From positions 505,873,903 to 505,937,902 of the forward strand of contig NC_056745.1 of the NCBI RefSeq assembly GCF_019279795.1: a stretch of 64,000 nucleotides of DNA, given 5' to 3'. The notes under the pieces were generated by a model. The model saw nothing but the letters and a program-made list of their open reading frames with translations, was not told the origin of the DNA and searched no databases. The number at the start of each line of letters is the position of its first letter. The first letter of the stretch is position 1. Shown piece by piece: positions 12,911 to 24,639 of this stretch. The stretch comes from Protopterus annectens (taxonomy: Eukaryota > Chordata > Ceratodontiformes > Protopteridae). The translations under genes were made by a program, and so were the position numbers.

Positions 12911-13518
12911 AACAAACAGGAACTGGAACTGGCTTGTTAACTTTCATTTTATCACAAAAGTGGTCGACAGATCAATGAGAAATAATGAGCTGCAAAAACA
13001 ATGATGAAGTTAACTGCTCAGTCAACACCATCTTGTCAAAATATTAATTCCTGTAAATAGTGCAGCTTCAAAAGAACACTTTGAAGATAATATTGAACAG
13101 TATGTATTTATGTATTTATTCATTGCTTTTGTTTACCTGGAAAGTCCAACTGAGTACAAGAACCATTTACAGAGAACTCATCAGGAGAAAAGCTTCCCAC
13201 AAAACGTTATACAATTTGAGTACAAATATAGTAAAAGAAAAAAAAAAAGAAATCACAAGACAGTACAGTGAAAGTACTATAGTAAAAAAATCTGCTGTTA
13301 TTATACAATATATAATAATAAGTAAACTATGTGCCAAAAACTGCTATAAATAAAACAAAATTAAGTTGGTTATATTTAGAAACTAAAAAACATTTGTGCA
13401 ATGGAAAACTAATGACAGTAATGTGTGGATCTTTGACTAGTAATGAACAAGAATAGTTGGAGAAATTCAGCTACAAATAAGGTGGAAAAGTGGGAGATGA
13501 GGAAAAGAGTCTGGCAAT

Positions 13519-13550
13519 GTGTGTGTGTGTGTGTGTGTGTGGGGGGGGGG
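13519..13550. repeat. (TG)n microsatellite joined to a G run
   Basis: Eleven TG dinucleotides run directly into about ten consecutive G residues, inside the 3' region of the minus-strand L2 copy. Confidence 0.97.
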
Positions 13551-14175
13551 GCTAGAGAAAAAGTAGAAGTCATAGTAATTTTCTCCTGAAAGAGGAATTA
13601 GGGCCAAGAAAAAAAAAGTGACTGGAAATAGTGCAACTTATTTCAGGACACTTAACAAGGAGAGGAACATAAGCAGACCCATGAGTTTTTATATTAAACT
13701 TCAGCTTTGTTTTGAAGGAGTTGAGTGAGTGTCCTTGTTTAAGGGATATTATTCCAGATGATGGATGCATAGTTGGTGTAGAGGGAGGGACAGGCAAAAT
13801 TATTAGCCTTTGTTATTAATAATACAAGTTCATCCGTAGACCATGGAGAACTTGAAGGTTTGTAGGTGACAGATGATATTAGAGGCGTAAAAGGGGCTTG
13901 AAAATTTGGGAGTTTATTGAGGAGGTTGTGGGTGATGAGCAGTTGAGAAAGTAAGGTAGTGTGGTAATTCGACAGTGCAGTTCTTTGAATGCCAGGCAGT
14001 GATGGTTTCTGTGAGGGACATTGGCAGCAAATGTGTAAATTTTGTTGAAACGGTGTGCCAGCTTATATAGCAGAGCGCTCTGTAAATTGGTGAGTGTGGG
14101 CACAGAATAGGGGAGTGTGGGCAGAAGGATGGAACAGGCAGTAAGTTTTCATGCTGAATTAGTCAGTTAGGCTTT

Positions 14176-14261
14176 GATTCTGTACATGTAGCCTAGCTTC
14201 TGATGTGTTTTCTTGACTGATTCTGTACAGGTAGCCTAGCTTCTGATGTGTTTTCTTGACT
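14176..14261. repeat. 43-bp tandem duplication inside the L2 copy
   Basis: Two consecutive 43-bp units start GATTCTGTAC at 14176 and 14219 and differ by one base (ACATGTAG versus ACAGGTAG). On the minus strand this doubles a segment reading VKKTHQKLGYLYRIS just after the reverse transcriptase of the L2 element. The high identity relative to the decay of the host element points to a recent local duplication. Confidence 0.93.
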
Positions 14262-17200
14262 ATGTGTTGAATATTGTAGTCAAATTTCGTATTCATCTAT
14301 GACTCCTATGAGTGCTGAATGATGAACAAATTCTATTATTGTGTAGTTTGAGTAAGGCTTATAGAGAAAGTAGGTTTTTGAGGTTTCAGTTGCCTGAGTG
14401 TAAAACAAATTAATTTATATTTCTTAGGGTTGAGGAACAGCGATGTGTTAGCCATGTTTCTATTGAACTGAATGATTCTTGTGTTATGTTCTGCAGAGTG
14501 TAAAGGTTATGCATGGAATAGATGTGTGGAGTTATCAGCATACTGTATAACAGAGGTGCTTTTACTAGCTGTGGAAGGGTCATTGACAGAGATGTTAATG
14601 TACAGAGCCAAGGATGGATTCCTAGCTTACTCTGACTTATACAGGAAGGAAAGGTGAAAATTAATTTTGCCATTTAATTGATTGAAACTTACTAGAAAGA
14701 AAGCTATGGAACCAGGCCAGGAATGGGTCTGAGTCCTAGCTTGCCAGATTTTGTAAAAGAAAGTAATGAGATACAGTGTAGAAAGCTTTTGATAGGTCCA
14801 GAAAGTGGGCAGATACAACAGCTGCAGCATTCGTATTTATGCTAACACTATGAAACAGAGAAGGTCAAAGGTGGAATTGTGATGTGGGTGAAACCATATT
14901 GGGATGTTGAAAGAAAAGTTTTCTAAGTTGTGCGAGAGATAGAAGTTTTGTTTTGCACATTTCTCAAGTACTTTGGATAAAGTGGTTAGGGTATCTCTGG
15001 CACAACAGTGAGTTCAGCTGAGCCTCCACCTTTACAGAGAGAAAGAATGTAGAATTTTTTTTTCCAAAGAAGTGGAACGTAGGATTCTTTGATGGATCAG
15101 TTAATTAGGATCAAGACTGGCTAGGCTATTGCCTCATTCAAGTTTAAATAGGCAACTGTATGTTTGAGGTGGAGACTGTTTCAAGTTAAAAGAAGCAGGG
15201 TGGTTACTAATCTGGGATGGGAGTTGTGTTGTGGGAGTTTAACTACTGAGTAGAAAGGAAACTTATTTGATGACCTGTGAGTTGAATTGAGTGGCAGCAT
15301 TTTCAGAAACACCGAAAATTGCTTAGGCTGACGAAGGCTGGATGGAACAGCAAAAATATAAAAGTTGATTTATGGAAAACCAGCAAGATTTTAGGTTATT
15401 TTGATTTTGCCCTTGGATATTTCTATAGCCATTTTCTTGTCTAATTTAATGCATAATTTTGTTTGATTCCTGAGGTGTTTGTAATGTTGGAGATTTGTCT
15501 GGATTTTGTTAGTTTCATAAGCTGTTTGATATTTCTGGATAGCTGGGGACTGAATTAAATTTGGCTCTCTGCATATTTAGGATGTATTGTTAAATTCAGA
15601 TACTGCTTCATCTAGAGGGAGATTTTAGGTTGGTCAGTTACAATGTTTTGGGCTGGACACAAATGAGTCTTTGACGTTTGAGAGGCTACAAAATACACTG
15701 ATGTGATGATGTTTTTGGATGTTAATTTGGTTTCTAATAACAAAAAGGGAAAGTGATTACTTTGAGAGTCTGCTAAAAATCAAGAGAAAGAGGTTTTGTT
15801 TGGAGAGGAGGTATAAATACAGTCAACAGTCATTGCCTTATAACAATTTTTGTTGGCCTAGTGGGAGAGACGGTTATGAGAGACAATACAGATTATTAGC
15901 ATTAGTAGAATTGTCAGAGGCAATAGTGAACCAATCAATGTTAAAGCCACCCAGTATTATTTTTTCATGTGAAATACTGAATGAAGCTGAGCAGAGGAGG
16001 TTATCTGCTGAAATGATACTGTTGCCTGGTGGAACGTAGATGATAATACATAAGGATGTTTTATAGCTGAGACTGAGGTGAGAAATGATGACTTCAGCAC
16101 TGAACGTTGAGGAGGATTTTATATTGATTGGTCAAGCTGGAGAGAATCTTTATAAAGAACAGCAGTACCTGCAGCACTTTTATGTCTTCTGTCTTCTCTA
16201 ATATTGTTATAACCTGGGGGAATTAATTTGCCATGTTTTACCGTTTTTAGCCAGGTTGCAGTTAAAGTAATTATGTTGGAGAAGTGTTGTGTTATCCAAG
16301 CATGAAAATCAGCTGTCTTGTTGGAAATACTTCTGGTGTTTATGTGAATGATTTACAGAGAGGAAGAATCTGTAGTATGGTGCAAAGTGGTGTTGGCTTC
16401 AGGAGTGGGAGTTTTGTGTATGTTGTGTATGAGTGAAGATGGACCAGGCTTAGGATGAATGCCACCAAGCTTTATATTTAAAGGGAAGATGTGGCAGTGG
16501 ATATAGCATTTAGCTTTTGTTGTTGAGAACTAACCTCAAAATGGAGAGGTTGTGATAATGTATGCTTGGCATTAGAGAGTTAATAGTAGAAGTGGAGTAT
16601 AAGTTGGGTACAATTTTAAAATGGCAGTGACTTGAGAGTTAATTGCTTGGGGGTAGATAGGAATTTTGTTAGGTGTGGGGAAATGGTGATGTTAAGAGGG
16701 GTACGAGAAGAAGTATTGAGTTAAAAATCGTTGTAAGTGTAGCATCATGAGAAATGTAGAAGGAACAAGAGAACGCAGAGCACATGGGAGTGTGAGACAT
16801 ACTGTTATAGGATATCAACAATGAGTTAGTAGTAGAGGTTAAAGAGTTCTAACTAACTTTGTATGTTGGTGAGGTGGTGATAATAGTGAATTGGTGGATG
16901 ATGCAGAACAGAAGGAGCCTAGAGACAGTATAGGTAATGAAGGATGCGTTAAGAGACTGCAATTGTAGTGAAGTGAAAAATGATAGGTGAGAAAGGTGAG
17001 AGTAGTTTGATATGGTGAAAAGGCATAGATAGTTGAATGGAGGATGATGTATATAATGAGGTGCAGATACTATAGGTAATGTATGGTGTGATAGGAGTAT
17101 TGATTTGTAGTGAAGTGAATGATGATGGGTGAGAAGGAGGGTGTGGTAGAGACAGTGTGGTTTAAATGTGAGTGTGTGGAAATAGGCGTAAGGTAGGGGT

Positions 17201-17264
17201 GGAGTAGGGGAGCAGAGTGAGTCCGAGCAGAGTGGCACCAGCCAGGGCAGCAGAAGGGGGAGGT

Positions 17265-17545
17265 CTAAAAACAAACACTGGAATTGTGCTGTAAATGGTA
17301 AGATACATCTAAAAAACAAACAGTAGAATTGTGCTGTAAATGGTAAGGTTGTATCTGTAATTGCGCTAGACTAAAGTTTAAACATTTAAAAAAATTTCAA
17401 GGAACTTTGATTATCTTATTAGGCAACAATATAAGTGGAATTGTGCTATAAACTGTAAGTTTTAGTGTATAATTGTGCCAGATTAAAGTTTAAATATTAT
17501 AAGTAGAAATTGCAGGGGACTTTGCATATATTATAAACAAAAGTT
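17265..17545 (-). repeat. Degenerate monomers at the L2 5' end
   Basis: The motif GGAATTGTGCTGTAAATGGTAAG occurs at 17280 and, as AGAATTGTGCTGTAAATGGTAAG, at 17325 (45-bp spacing). It recurs in degraded form at 17437 (GAATTGTGCTATAAACTGTAAG, spacing about 112 bp). A second alternating motif, TAATTG(C/T)GC(T/C)AGA(C/T)TAAAGTTTAAA, occurs near 17358 and 17472. The monomers abut the start of the minus-strand L2 copy, where a tandem-monomer 5' UTR or promoter would lie. They could equally be an unrelated short array at the insertion site. Confidence 0.6.
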
Positions 17546-17654
17546 TCAGGGGGCTGTATATTTTGTTGTGGCAATCTCAATAATTTTGGGAGTCAAAACA
17601 TTTGGGGTTTGATCCAGTTGCAGCTATGCACAAACAACTACCACTGCAAGCAGG

Positions 17655-19345
17655 TTTAAAGGTTCATAGGTGTGTACAAGGCTAATGACCATGGAGCCTT
17701 TACAAGCCTAGCCCATAGGATTACCCCGGCATTGTTCTCCACCCGACCTTAGCTCCCAGTGCCTCTGTCAAGTAAAGCCACTGGAGTGATCCCTGGGGTG
17801 AATTTTCTATTTCCTATCCACTCTTCAAGATTTCTGTTGAAGAGGACCAGTGAGGTGTTCTGCTTGACATGTATGGGAAGTCTATTCCATAGCATGGGCA
17901 GTCTCTGGGTTATGAACCTGTCCCTCCAGCATGTTCTGTTGATTGTGGTAATGAGGTTTAGGTCTGTGGAGCATGTGGTGCAGAGGGATTAGGATTTCTT
18001 CAGATGTAGCATTTCTAACAGACCTGGGTCAGACATGGCTTTGTAAGTCAAGCAGAGATCGCCTCTAAGTAGGCAGTATGAGACAGAGAATAGTTGGAGT
18101 TTTTTTAGTCTGTCCATATAGGGCAAATGTTTAAGGCCTAGGATCCTCTTTGTGAGGTACGTTTGCGGCCTCTCCAGTTGTTGCAAGTGTTTAGTGAGGT
18201 ACATGCCAAATGGGGCATTGTACTCAATGACTGGCCTAATGAGGGAAGAGTAGAGGGAGACAATGACCTCTTTCTTCCTGGATGCAAAACCCTTAGTAAT
18301 GAGATGTACCACATAGAAGGACTTTCTGACCACAGTGGCAATGTGGTGGTCAAAAGAGGTTGCTGTCGACCTGTGTTCCCAGAGCTCATATAATGCCTTC
18401 TGTGTTCAGTGGACTACCATCAATGTGGTAATGCATGGGAACCATGTTTTTCCCAAAGGGGATGACGACACATTTTTTGGCATTGAGCTTAAGGCCATAG
18501 TTCTGACACCAGTCGTTGGTCTATGTGAGGCCTTTCTGTTGGATGTCAGCATCACTTGGGGAGTTAATAATAGCTCCCAACTTGCAATTGTCTGCAAACT
18601 TTGTCAGCCAGAGTCCCTTCATGTTGGTCTGAACTTCAGAGAAGTAGATACCAAACAAGAGAGGACCCAGGACTAAACCCTGTGGGACTCCACTTGTGAC
18701 TGCTCGGCAGTCTGACTTGGAGTCAGCTACTTTCACACTGTGGGTTCTATCTGTGAGCCAGTTTGCAACCCACCTAGTGATATAGTGGTTGATGCCTAGC
18801 TTAGTGAGTTTTTCTATGACTCCTGAGTGGAGAATGGTATCAAAGGCCTTGGCCAGATCAAGGTAGGCTGAACCACCTTGCCTTCATCCACAGCTCTATT
18901 GACTGACTCAAAGAAGTTGACCAAGTTGAGCAGGCATTATCTACCCTTCACAAAACCAAACTGTGTGGGATCCAGAATTTGGAGATTTCCTATATCCTTG
19001 TTTATTAGGTCCATGATTATGTGTTCCATAGCTTTGCATATCAGACCCGTCAGGCTAATGGGGCGATAGTTCCCAGGGTCTGTAGTCGGTAGTCACTCCT
19101 CCTTTATGGAGAGGGATGCCTGTAGCAGTGCACCATTCGGAAGAGACAAAGCCTGAGATGAGGCTGTGATTGAACAGGGCACACAGGTGAGGTGCCAGTT
19201 CACTATGTAGTTCATGTAGAACACAGCCAGGAATATTGTCAGGTCCCATAGAAGCTGCATTCTTGGCCTTGAACAGTGCTGTTTTAACCTGTGCAGCAGT
19301 AATGCTGGGTGCCTGGCAATCTACAGGAAAATTATACATTGACAT
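17655..19345 (-). mobile_element. CR1-clade LINE, 5'-truncated
   Basis: Read on the minus strand. It begins inside the reverse transcriptase N-terminus (19055-19345: ITAAQVKTALFKAKNAASMG, then PDNIPGCVLHEL, then TGIPLHKGG). It continues through SGVPQGLVLGPLLFGIYFSE and KFADNCKLGAIINSP near 18620-18736, where the FADD box reads FADN. It ends with the C-terminal domain at 17989-18333 (VSLYSSLIRPVIEYNAPFGM, then LQQLERPQTYLTKRILGLKH). The 3' end at about 17655 is AGTACACACCTATGAACC, the octamer-like CCTATGAA tail shared by the other CR1 copies here. Translated wording closely parallels the longer CR1 at 50126-53585. Several stops and frame changes show that it is inactive. Confidence 0.9.
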
Positions 19346-19459
19346 AAACCTACACTAGTTGCATATAGTGAATTAGTTTTCTCAGAGTAGGAAAATGGAG
19401 GGGAAGACATTCAAGCTTCACTTCTGGTGCTTACAGCTGTTAGGGCAAGTTTGTGGTGT

Positions 19460-19697
19460 AACAACAGATGACCAAGCTAGGAATGCAGTGTTCTCACCGA
19501 ATAATTGCAAAGGAGCCAATGGGAAAAACAGAATTTTAATAAACGGAATTTAACTGCTTTCATACCTACCATATCAGCGGACTTCTTCAGAGATAAAAAA
19601 CAATTAAGTAACATCCTTTTAAAACATATGACCCCTCGTCACCCCTTCACATCATCAATACGTTGCTTAATTTGATCACATTAAACATTTCCAAAAT
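19460..19697 (-). repeat. Penelope-like pseudo-LTR, left copy
   Basis: Direct repeat partner of 23310-23549, in the same orientation. Shared landmarks are AACAACAGATGACCAAGC, CAGAATTTTAATAAAC, GACTTCTTCA(G/A)AGATAA, ACAATTAAG(T/C)AACATC and the final TTTCCAAA. On the minus strand CTGAAGA (19590-19584) is followed about 25 nt later by GAAA (19561-19558). Confidence 0.88.
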
Positions 19698-22600
19698 ACT
19701 TCCATAGAAAATAGTCGATTCATTAAAATTACAAACATATTAACAAAAATGCATTTACACAATCATTAGATAAAATAATACACTCTAAATTAAAATACCA
19801 ACAATATCCATGCCTCTTAAAACAGCTCATTAAATATTAAGGGACTTCATCTTCAAAGTGTTTGCCATTGAAACCATATCATTCAAGGCATATGGCCAGG
19901 TGGTAGGTGTTCTGAGTTGCCACTGCAATTTCTTTAATTCCAGTTTTATGTTGCATGGTCCCTTCCTATAGTCTCTTTCAGTTGTAGCCAGAGCCAATAA
20001 AACAAAGTCATGCTGCTTGTGGTGATTAACGTGCTTCCAAGAGGCAGTGTGTTGATCATTTTTCTTAATGTCATGCAAATGCTCAAGCATCCTGCCCTCT
20101 AAAGCCCTCTCATTCTTTCACAAGTAGAAACCTGGGTAACAAACTATACTTCTGATGGATCAATTGCAGTATTTAGGCTGTTAACCAAGCCATATACCAT
20201 AATCCATGTGGTCTCACCCTCTATAATGAAAAGGCATTGTTTGCATCTCCCACACCTGAAAGTCCCACATTTAACCTGACAATTCACAATCATATTGCCC
20301 ATTCTTTCATATAATTCTTGAAACATGAATCTTTCCTATAAATAACACATGGTGTTTCCCCTATCTGTGAACTAATGCCACCCACACTGAAAACTTCCAA
20401 TTTCTTTCAATGATTTCCCTAATCCTCCCTGTATCACCATTATAAGTTAAAAGCAACCCATGGGTATATTGTCTATGAGCCGGATTCCTCTCCAGACTGG
20501 TTCAATTAACACCATCCCCCTCTTTCAAACCTAATATCAGGGAATACAACACCTTCATCCTTTTGTCAAAGACCGCTACAAAAATATTGTGTAAAAACTT
20601 CCCTGGAGGTCCCCTCTTAATTAACATAGTCCTAACCTTTTCGCTAACAATTAAAAAACTAGCAAAGGGGAGACCATACGGGCTAACCTCACCAGCTATC
20701 CTTTTATCAGGACTTTTTTCTGATGAACCTGGTGACAACTACTAAAATACAAAAGTAAATTAGAATATATGGGTTTTCTATAAATATTGGAGATAAATTC
20801 CTTGTTAATGGCATCGTTCCACATCCGAATAACACAGAACACTCTGGGAAACTTCCATAGTAAATCTAAAAATCTGTGGTGTTATTAATGTACTGAAAAA
20901 AAATTCCCCCAGTCTTGTATGTGTTAAACTGAAATATAACAATGTCATCCAAAAAATGACCATATAAAACCCATCAGTCTTGATATCATGAACTAAATAT
21001 ATAAGTGCTTTCCAATGTACTATCACTATATTTGCAAAAAGGGGAGCACAATCTGTCCACATGAAAACACGTCTTTGTTTAAATATACTTCTCTCAAAAA
21101 ATATAAAGTTGTTATGCAAATGACATAATATGAAGGTCCTTAAAACTGTGATGGTACTATTATCAAGATTCTTTGATTCACTTAGATATTCATAAAACCA
21201 AGCCATCCCTCTATCATGAGGTATGACAATAAAAAGATCTTTGACATCAAATGTGACAAAAATGATACTGCAATCATATAAATCTGTTGTAACAGTTCTC
21301 AAAAATCCCTATGAATCCTTATATAAATGGGTTTCTTTACTCAAAACATCTTTTAATTTAAAATCAATATACTTGGCCATTCCATACATTTTTGAAAATT
21401 TAGCATCCACAATAAGATGCAAAGTGGGGTTCACAATACTCTTATGTATTTTTGGGATACCAAAAATACCTGGGATGTGGGGTTGATCAATTGTTAAATA
21501 ACTATATTCCTGATGGGAAATTTGCCTTTGCGTAACCAAATCATATAATAAATTATCAAATTTGGCATATGCAATATTCAACTGATTTTTGGAAACGTCT
21601 TCATATTTCTCATTAAATAAAATAGCCTCTGTCTTGGAATCTCATAATAACCAGGCCCCCACCATTATCAGGCTTCATTAATGTAATGTCTTTATTAGCA
21701 CAGACACTCTTCAATGGATCTCTCTCTCATCCCTATTGGGGTTAAAAGTGGTCATCTTAGTATTATTCCTAACAACTGCCTAATATTGTACTCACAAAGT
21801 TTTTCAAAACGTGATATGACTGGATGAATTGGTGGACTGTAAGTGCTAGGTCTCCTCAACATATTAACCATCTAAAACTCATGCTCTTTGTCGAAAAAAA
21901 ATATACAGAAAAGTTCAGCTTCCTAGTATATAATTTTAAATCAATGACTGTGTCTGCCAAATAGGCGTTCCTAGTCAGTACAAAAGTCATGCCATTTTCA
22001 AATAAATTGGCATGGCACTGGAAATATCAAATTGTGGCTGATAATCTGTCGCTGTCCCTCCCCTCCCCATCTTGTATCGTGATGGTACCTGGGAGTAACC
22101 CCTTATGTTCTCCTGCATATCTATATTGGCTCTCATTCCCATTTGTTGATTTTAGAACCTCCTGGATCTCCTGAGGGGAGGACAATCCAAAGGGTAAACT
22201 TAATTGTAACTGACTAGTGTTGTCATTAAATGCTGTGGCCAGATCAAATGACATAATATGAGGGATATTTGTTAACATCAACAAATGTTAAATAAAATAA
22301 ATAAATAAATACAAAATTGTAACTGACTAGTGCTGTCATTAAATACTGTGGCCAGATCTTTTTCATCACTATAAAGCCCTACTTTCCCAATGGAAAGAGT
22401 TTTGGGATAAGTGTTAAGGTTGTCATTCATCTTTGTCTCACTACAATTTATTTTCTTTTTTCAGCTTTGATATCAATCACAGTTTTATCTACTCATTTAA
22501 AAACATTGGAATAGTCTTTCTCATAATGACCAAACAACAAGTCCTGAGAAATAACATTGTCCAACAGTTTAATTTCCAGTTGCAAACATCCATTTCAGCT

Positions 22601-23309
22601 TATTGTGTTTTATGAGTAGTTCCATAAACTCACACCCATGTCCATTGAAAAGAAGAAGAATAAATTCCTTGTATAAACTGGAGTCCTCCTTAAGTCCTGT
22701 AGGGTATTTCAAGGACCTAAGTCCCTTTGTATCCTTTTGAACTTGATACATTCCCAAAAACTGTTCTCCACTTGTAATTTACAAAATTTAGTGTGTTTAT
22801 TCTCAAATATGTGTAACTAGCTACTCAATGAATTTGCTGTAGTATTCACATATACTTTGAATTAGTTAAAGCCAATATCAACATGTAACCATTCAGCCAA
22901 AGATATCTCCACTTCCACACACCTTCACATCACAAATACATCCATCAAAACTGTCAGAGGCTAGCTGTTGCATTGGTTTAGGCCCCTCCTGAATCAAATG
23001 TACTGATCGTTTCCCTGGAGTAATGTCCCCATGATCTTACAATCCAAAAACCTCATAATTAATACCCGGAACCAATGAAGTGTTGCGACCTTTCTTCCAA
23101 AATTGATCTTGTATTGAAAAAAATTGTTGACTTGATTGTTGGCTCAACTGTTCTATAAGCATTGTAAAATTCCCAACTGTTGATTCAAATAAATCCTGGA
23201 TAATGAAAGAAGAGTTGTGAGCCAGCTCACCGGGTGCCAAAGATAACATCATGACTCTCCATCCAAAACACTAAGAACTGAGAGGCAAACAGATGCTCAA
23301 ACATACTGC

Positions 23310-23549
23310 AACAACAGATGACCAAGCCGGGAATGTGGCACATCTTCCAAACAATTGTAAAGGAACTAAATGAGAAAACCAGAATTTTAATAAACACAAT
23401 CTAAGCGCTTTCGCCCCTACAATAACATGGGACTTCTTCAAAGATAATAAATACAATTAAGCAACATCTTTTTAAAGCACATAATCCCACCTTCTCCCTA
23501 TGAAATCATCATATGTTGTTTAAATTGATCGCACCACATATTTCCAAAT
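23310..23549 (-). repeat. Penelope-like pseudo-LTR, right copy
   Basis: Direct repeat partner of 19460-19697. It retains GCGCTTTCGCCCC, which on the minus strand gives GGGGCGAAAGCGC, the conserved end of the hammerhead-like motif. Confidence 0.88.
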
Positions 23550-24630
23550 GTATGTGGTGTTCAGAAGCATGAATGTTGCTGTTAAAGGCCAAGTGGAAAC
23601 GTGTGTTCCACATTGCTGTAACCCAAAGGGTAATGTTGTCAAAGAGTGCTCGTATGCTCTCACATCATCCTGATAGACAGGAAAAAACTGTCTAAAGTTC
23701 TTGAACAGGCACCAACCAAAAGTAAAATTAGGCTCAAATATTAAAAAGTATTTAATAATTGTTGCAGTCCGCCAGTCAAATCCCTTTTCTTTTACCAGAA
23801 ACCAAATGCCTAAAAAAGTACCTTGTATGGGGGGAAACAAAACCAAGCAATCCCTGTACGTAGCGTAACACAGGGTAATACAGCTCAGGCTCAGGTTCAC
23901 AATACCAGTTCAACTGGCACAGACAGCATATACCTCCTCCATAATCTGGCAAATGACTGAAATAAAGGACATCTATAAGACTGCAACAGCCATAATAAGG
24001 AGCAGAGTAACATACACAAATGAAATGACAGTTGTCAGATTACTGGTCAGTCTTTTACACGTTCTCACAAAATAAAATGCTAGCGTAGACTTTAGCCCCA
24101 CAGCAAAGGGAAAGTTGTAATTTTTCTACTTTGTATTCAGCTAACAAGTTAAATCATTTTATGGTGAAGATGCATTTTCTTTTTTAAACACATTTGTCAT
24201 ACCTTACTATCTGCTAGCTATCTTATTAAGCCAACAAAGGCACTTTACAGGCTTTACAACATCAGACTTCTAAATATATTTTTTGCAATAACATCTGCTA
24301 ATAAGGCGGTGCTGTTATTTCTGGACATTTTCATGAGAGCATCATATGTGATTCACAATGTTGTGTGCAGCCAAATGGTAGCTTATCAAAGACACAAAGC
24401 GCTGCTAAGAGTGACTTCTTAACCTAAGGGGCAGTCACCCACGCAGTACTCTGCATGGAAGACAGGGGCTTCAACCGCTACCAAAAACAAGAAAATGAAA
24501 AGAAAAAGATTTTCTATCAGATATTTAACGACATAGTTTTGGTCATAAGTAAGCATAACAAAATCCACCCATCCCACTTTTCTAGCCTCCACTAATAATC
24601 CACTAGCCTCACTTTTCTGTGTGTGCCAAA
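23550..24630. other. Unassigned sequence
   Basis: No gene or repeat family is recognised. A 126-codon minus-strand frame at 23520-23900 partly overlaps the pseudo-LTR and shows no domain. Confidence 0.4.
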
Positions 24631-24639
24631 TCTCAATTC

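Larger units (their letters stand above)
13100..17265 (-). mobile_element. L2-clade LINE, near full length, decayed (copy 1)
   Basis: Read on the minus strand from about 17265 to 13100. The 5' part encodes a Ser/Leu/His/Pro-rich leader (16849-17319) that resembles the starts of the other L2 copies at 40600 and 59505. The apurinic-type endonuclease is recognisable near 15850-15990 by IILGGFNIDWFTIASDNSTN (motif LGDFN-DW). The second half of the reverse transcriptase is seen at 14410-14673 (QNITQESFSSIETWL) and 14290-14350 (LIGVIDEYEI). The C-terminal domain is at 13879-14103 (RFNKIYTFAANVPHRNHHC). The 3' end at about 13100-13160 carries the L2 tail in reverse (TTTACCTGGAAAGTCCAACT). Many stops and frame changes are present. 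A (TG)n plus poly(G) tract at 13519-13550 lies in the 3' UTR region. An internal 43-bp tandem duplication is listed separately. Confidence 0.82.
19460..23549 (-). mobile_element. Penelope-like element with pseudo-LTRs, structurally complete but broken
   Basis: A 4.1-kb minus-strand element flanked by direct repeats of about 240 bp (19460-19697 and 23310-23549, both starting AACAACAGATGACCAAGC), which match the pseudo-LTR organisation of Penelope-like elements. On the minus strand the coding parts follow in order. At 21309-21581 is IPGIFGIPKIHKS, the GLPKIHK-type block early in the reverse transcriptase. At 20805-21302 is FVTFDVKDLFIVIPHD, a reverse transcriptase core motif. At 20144-20326 is CGTFRCGRCKQCLF, the cysteine-rich zinc-finger linker. 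At 19830-20090 is the end of the GIY-YIG endonuclease domain (MLEHLHDIKKN). This zinc-finger plus GIY-YIG layout resembles the Neptune-type group. The coding region is interrupted many times and the element is a fossil. Both repeats carry hammerhead-like motifs. Confidence 0.85.

Noticed and set aside
16849-17319. 156-codon minus-strand frame rich in Leu, Ser, His and Pro as a host membrane protein
   Set aside because: Its position and composition match the leader of the L2 element, and similar leaders precede two other L2 copies.
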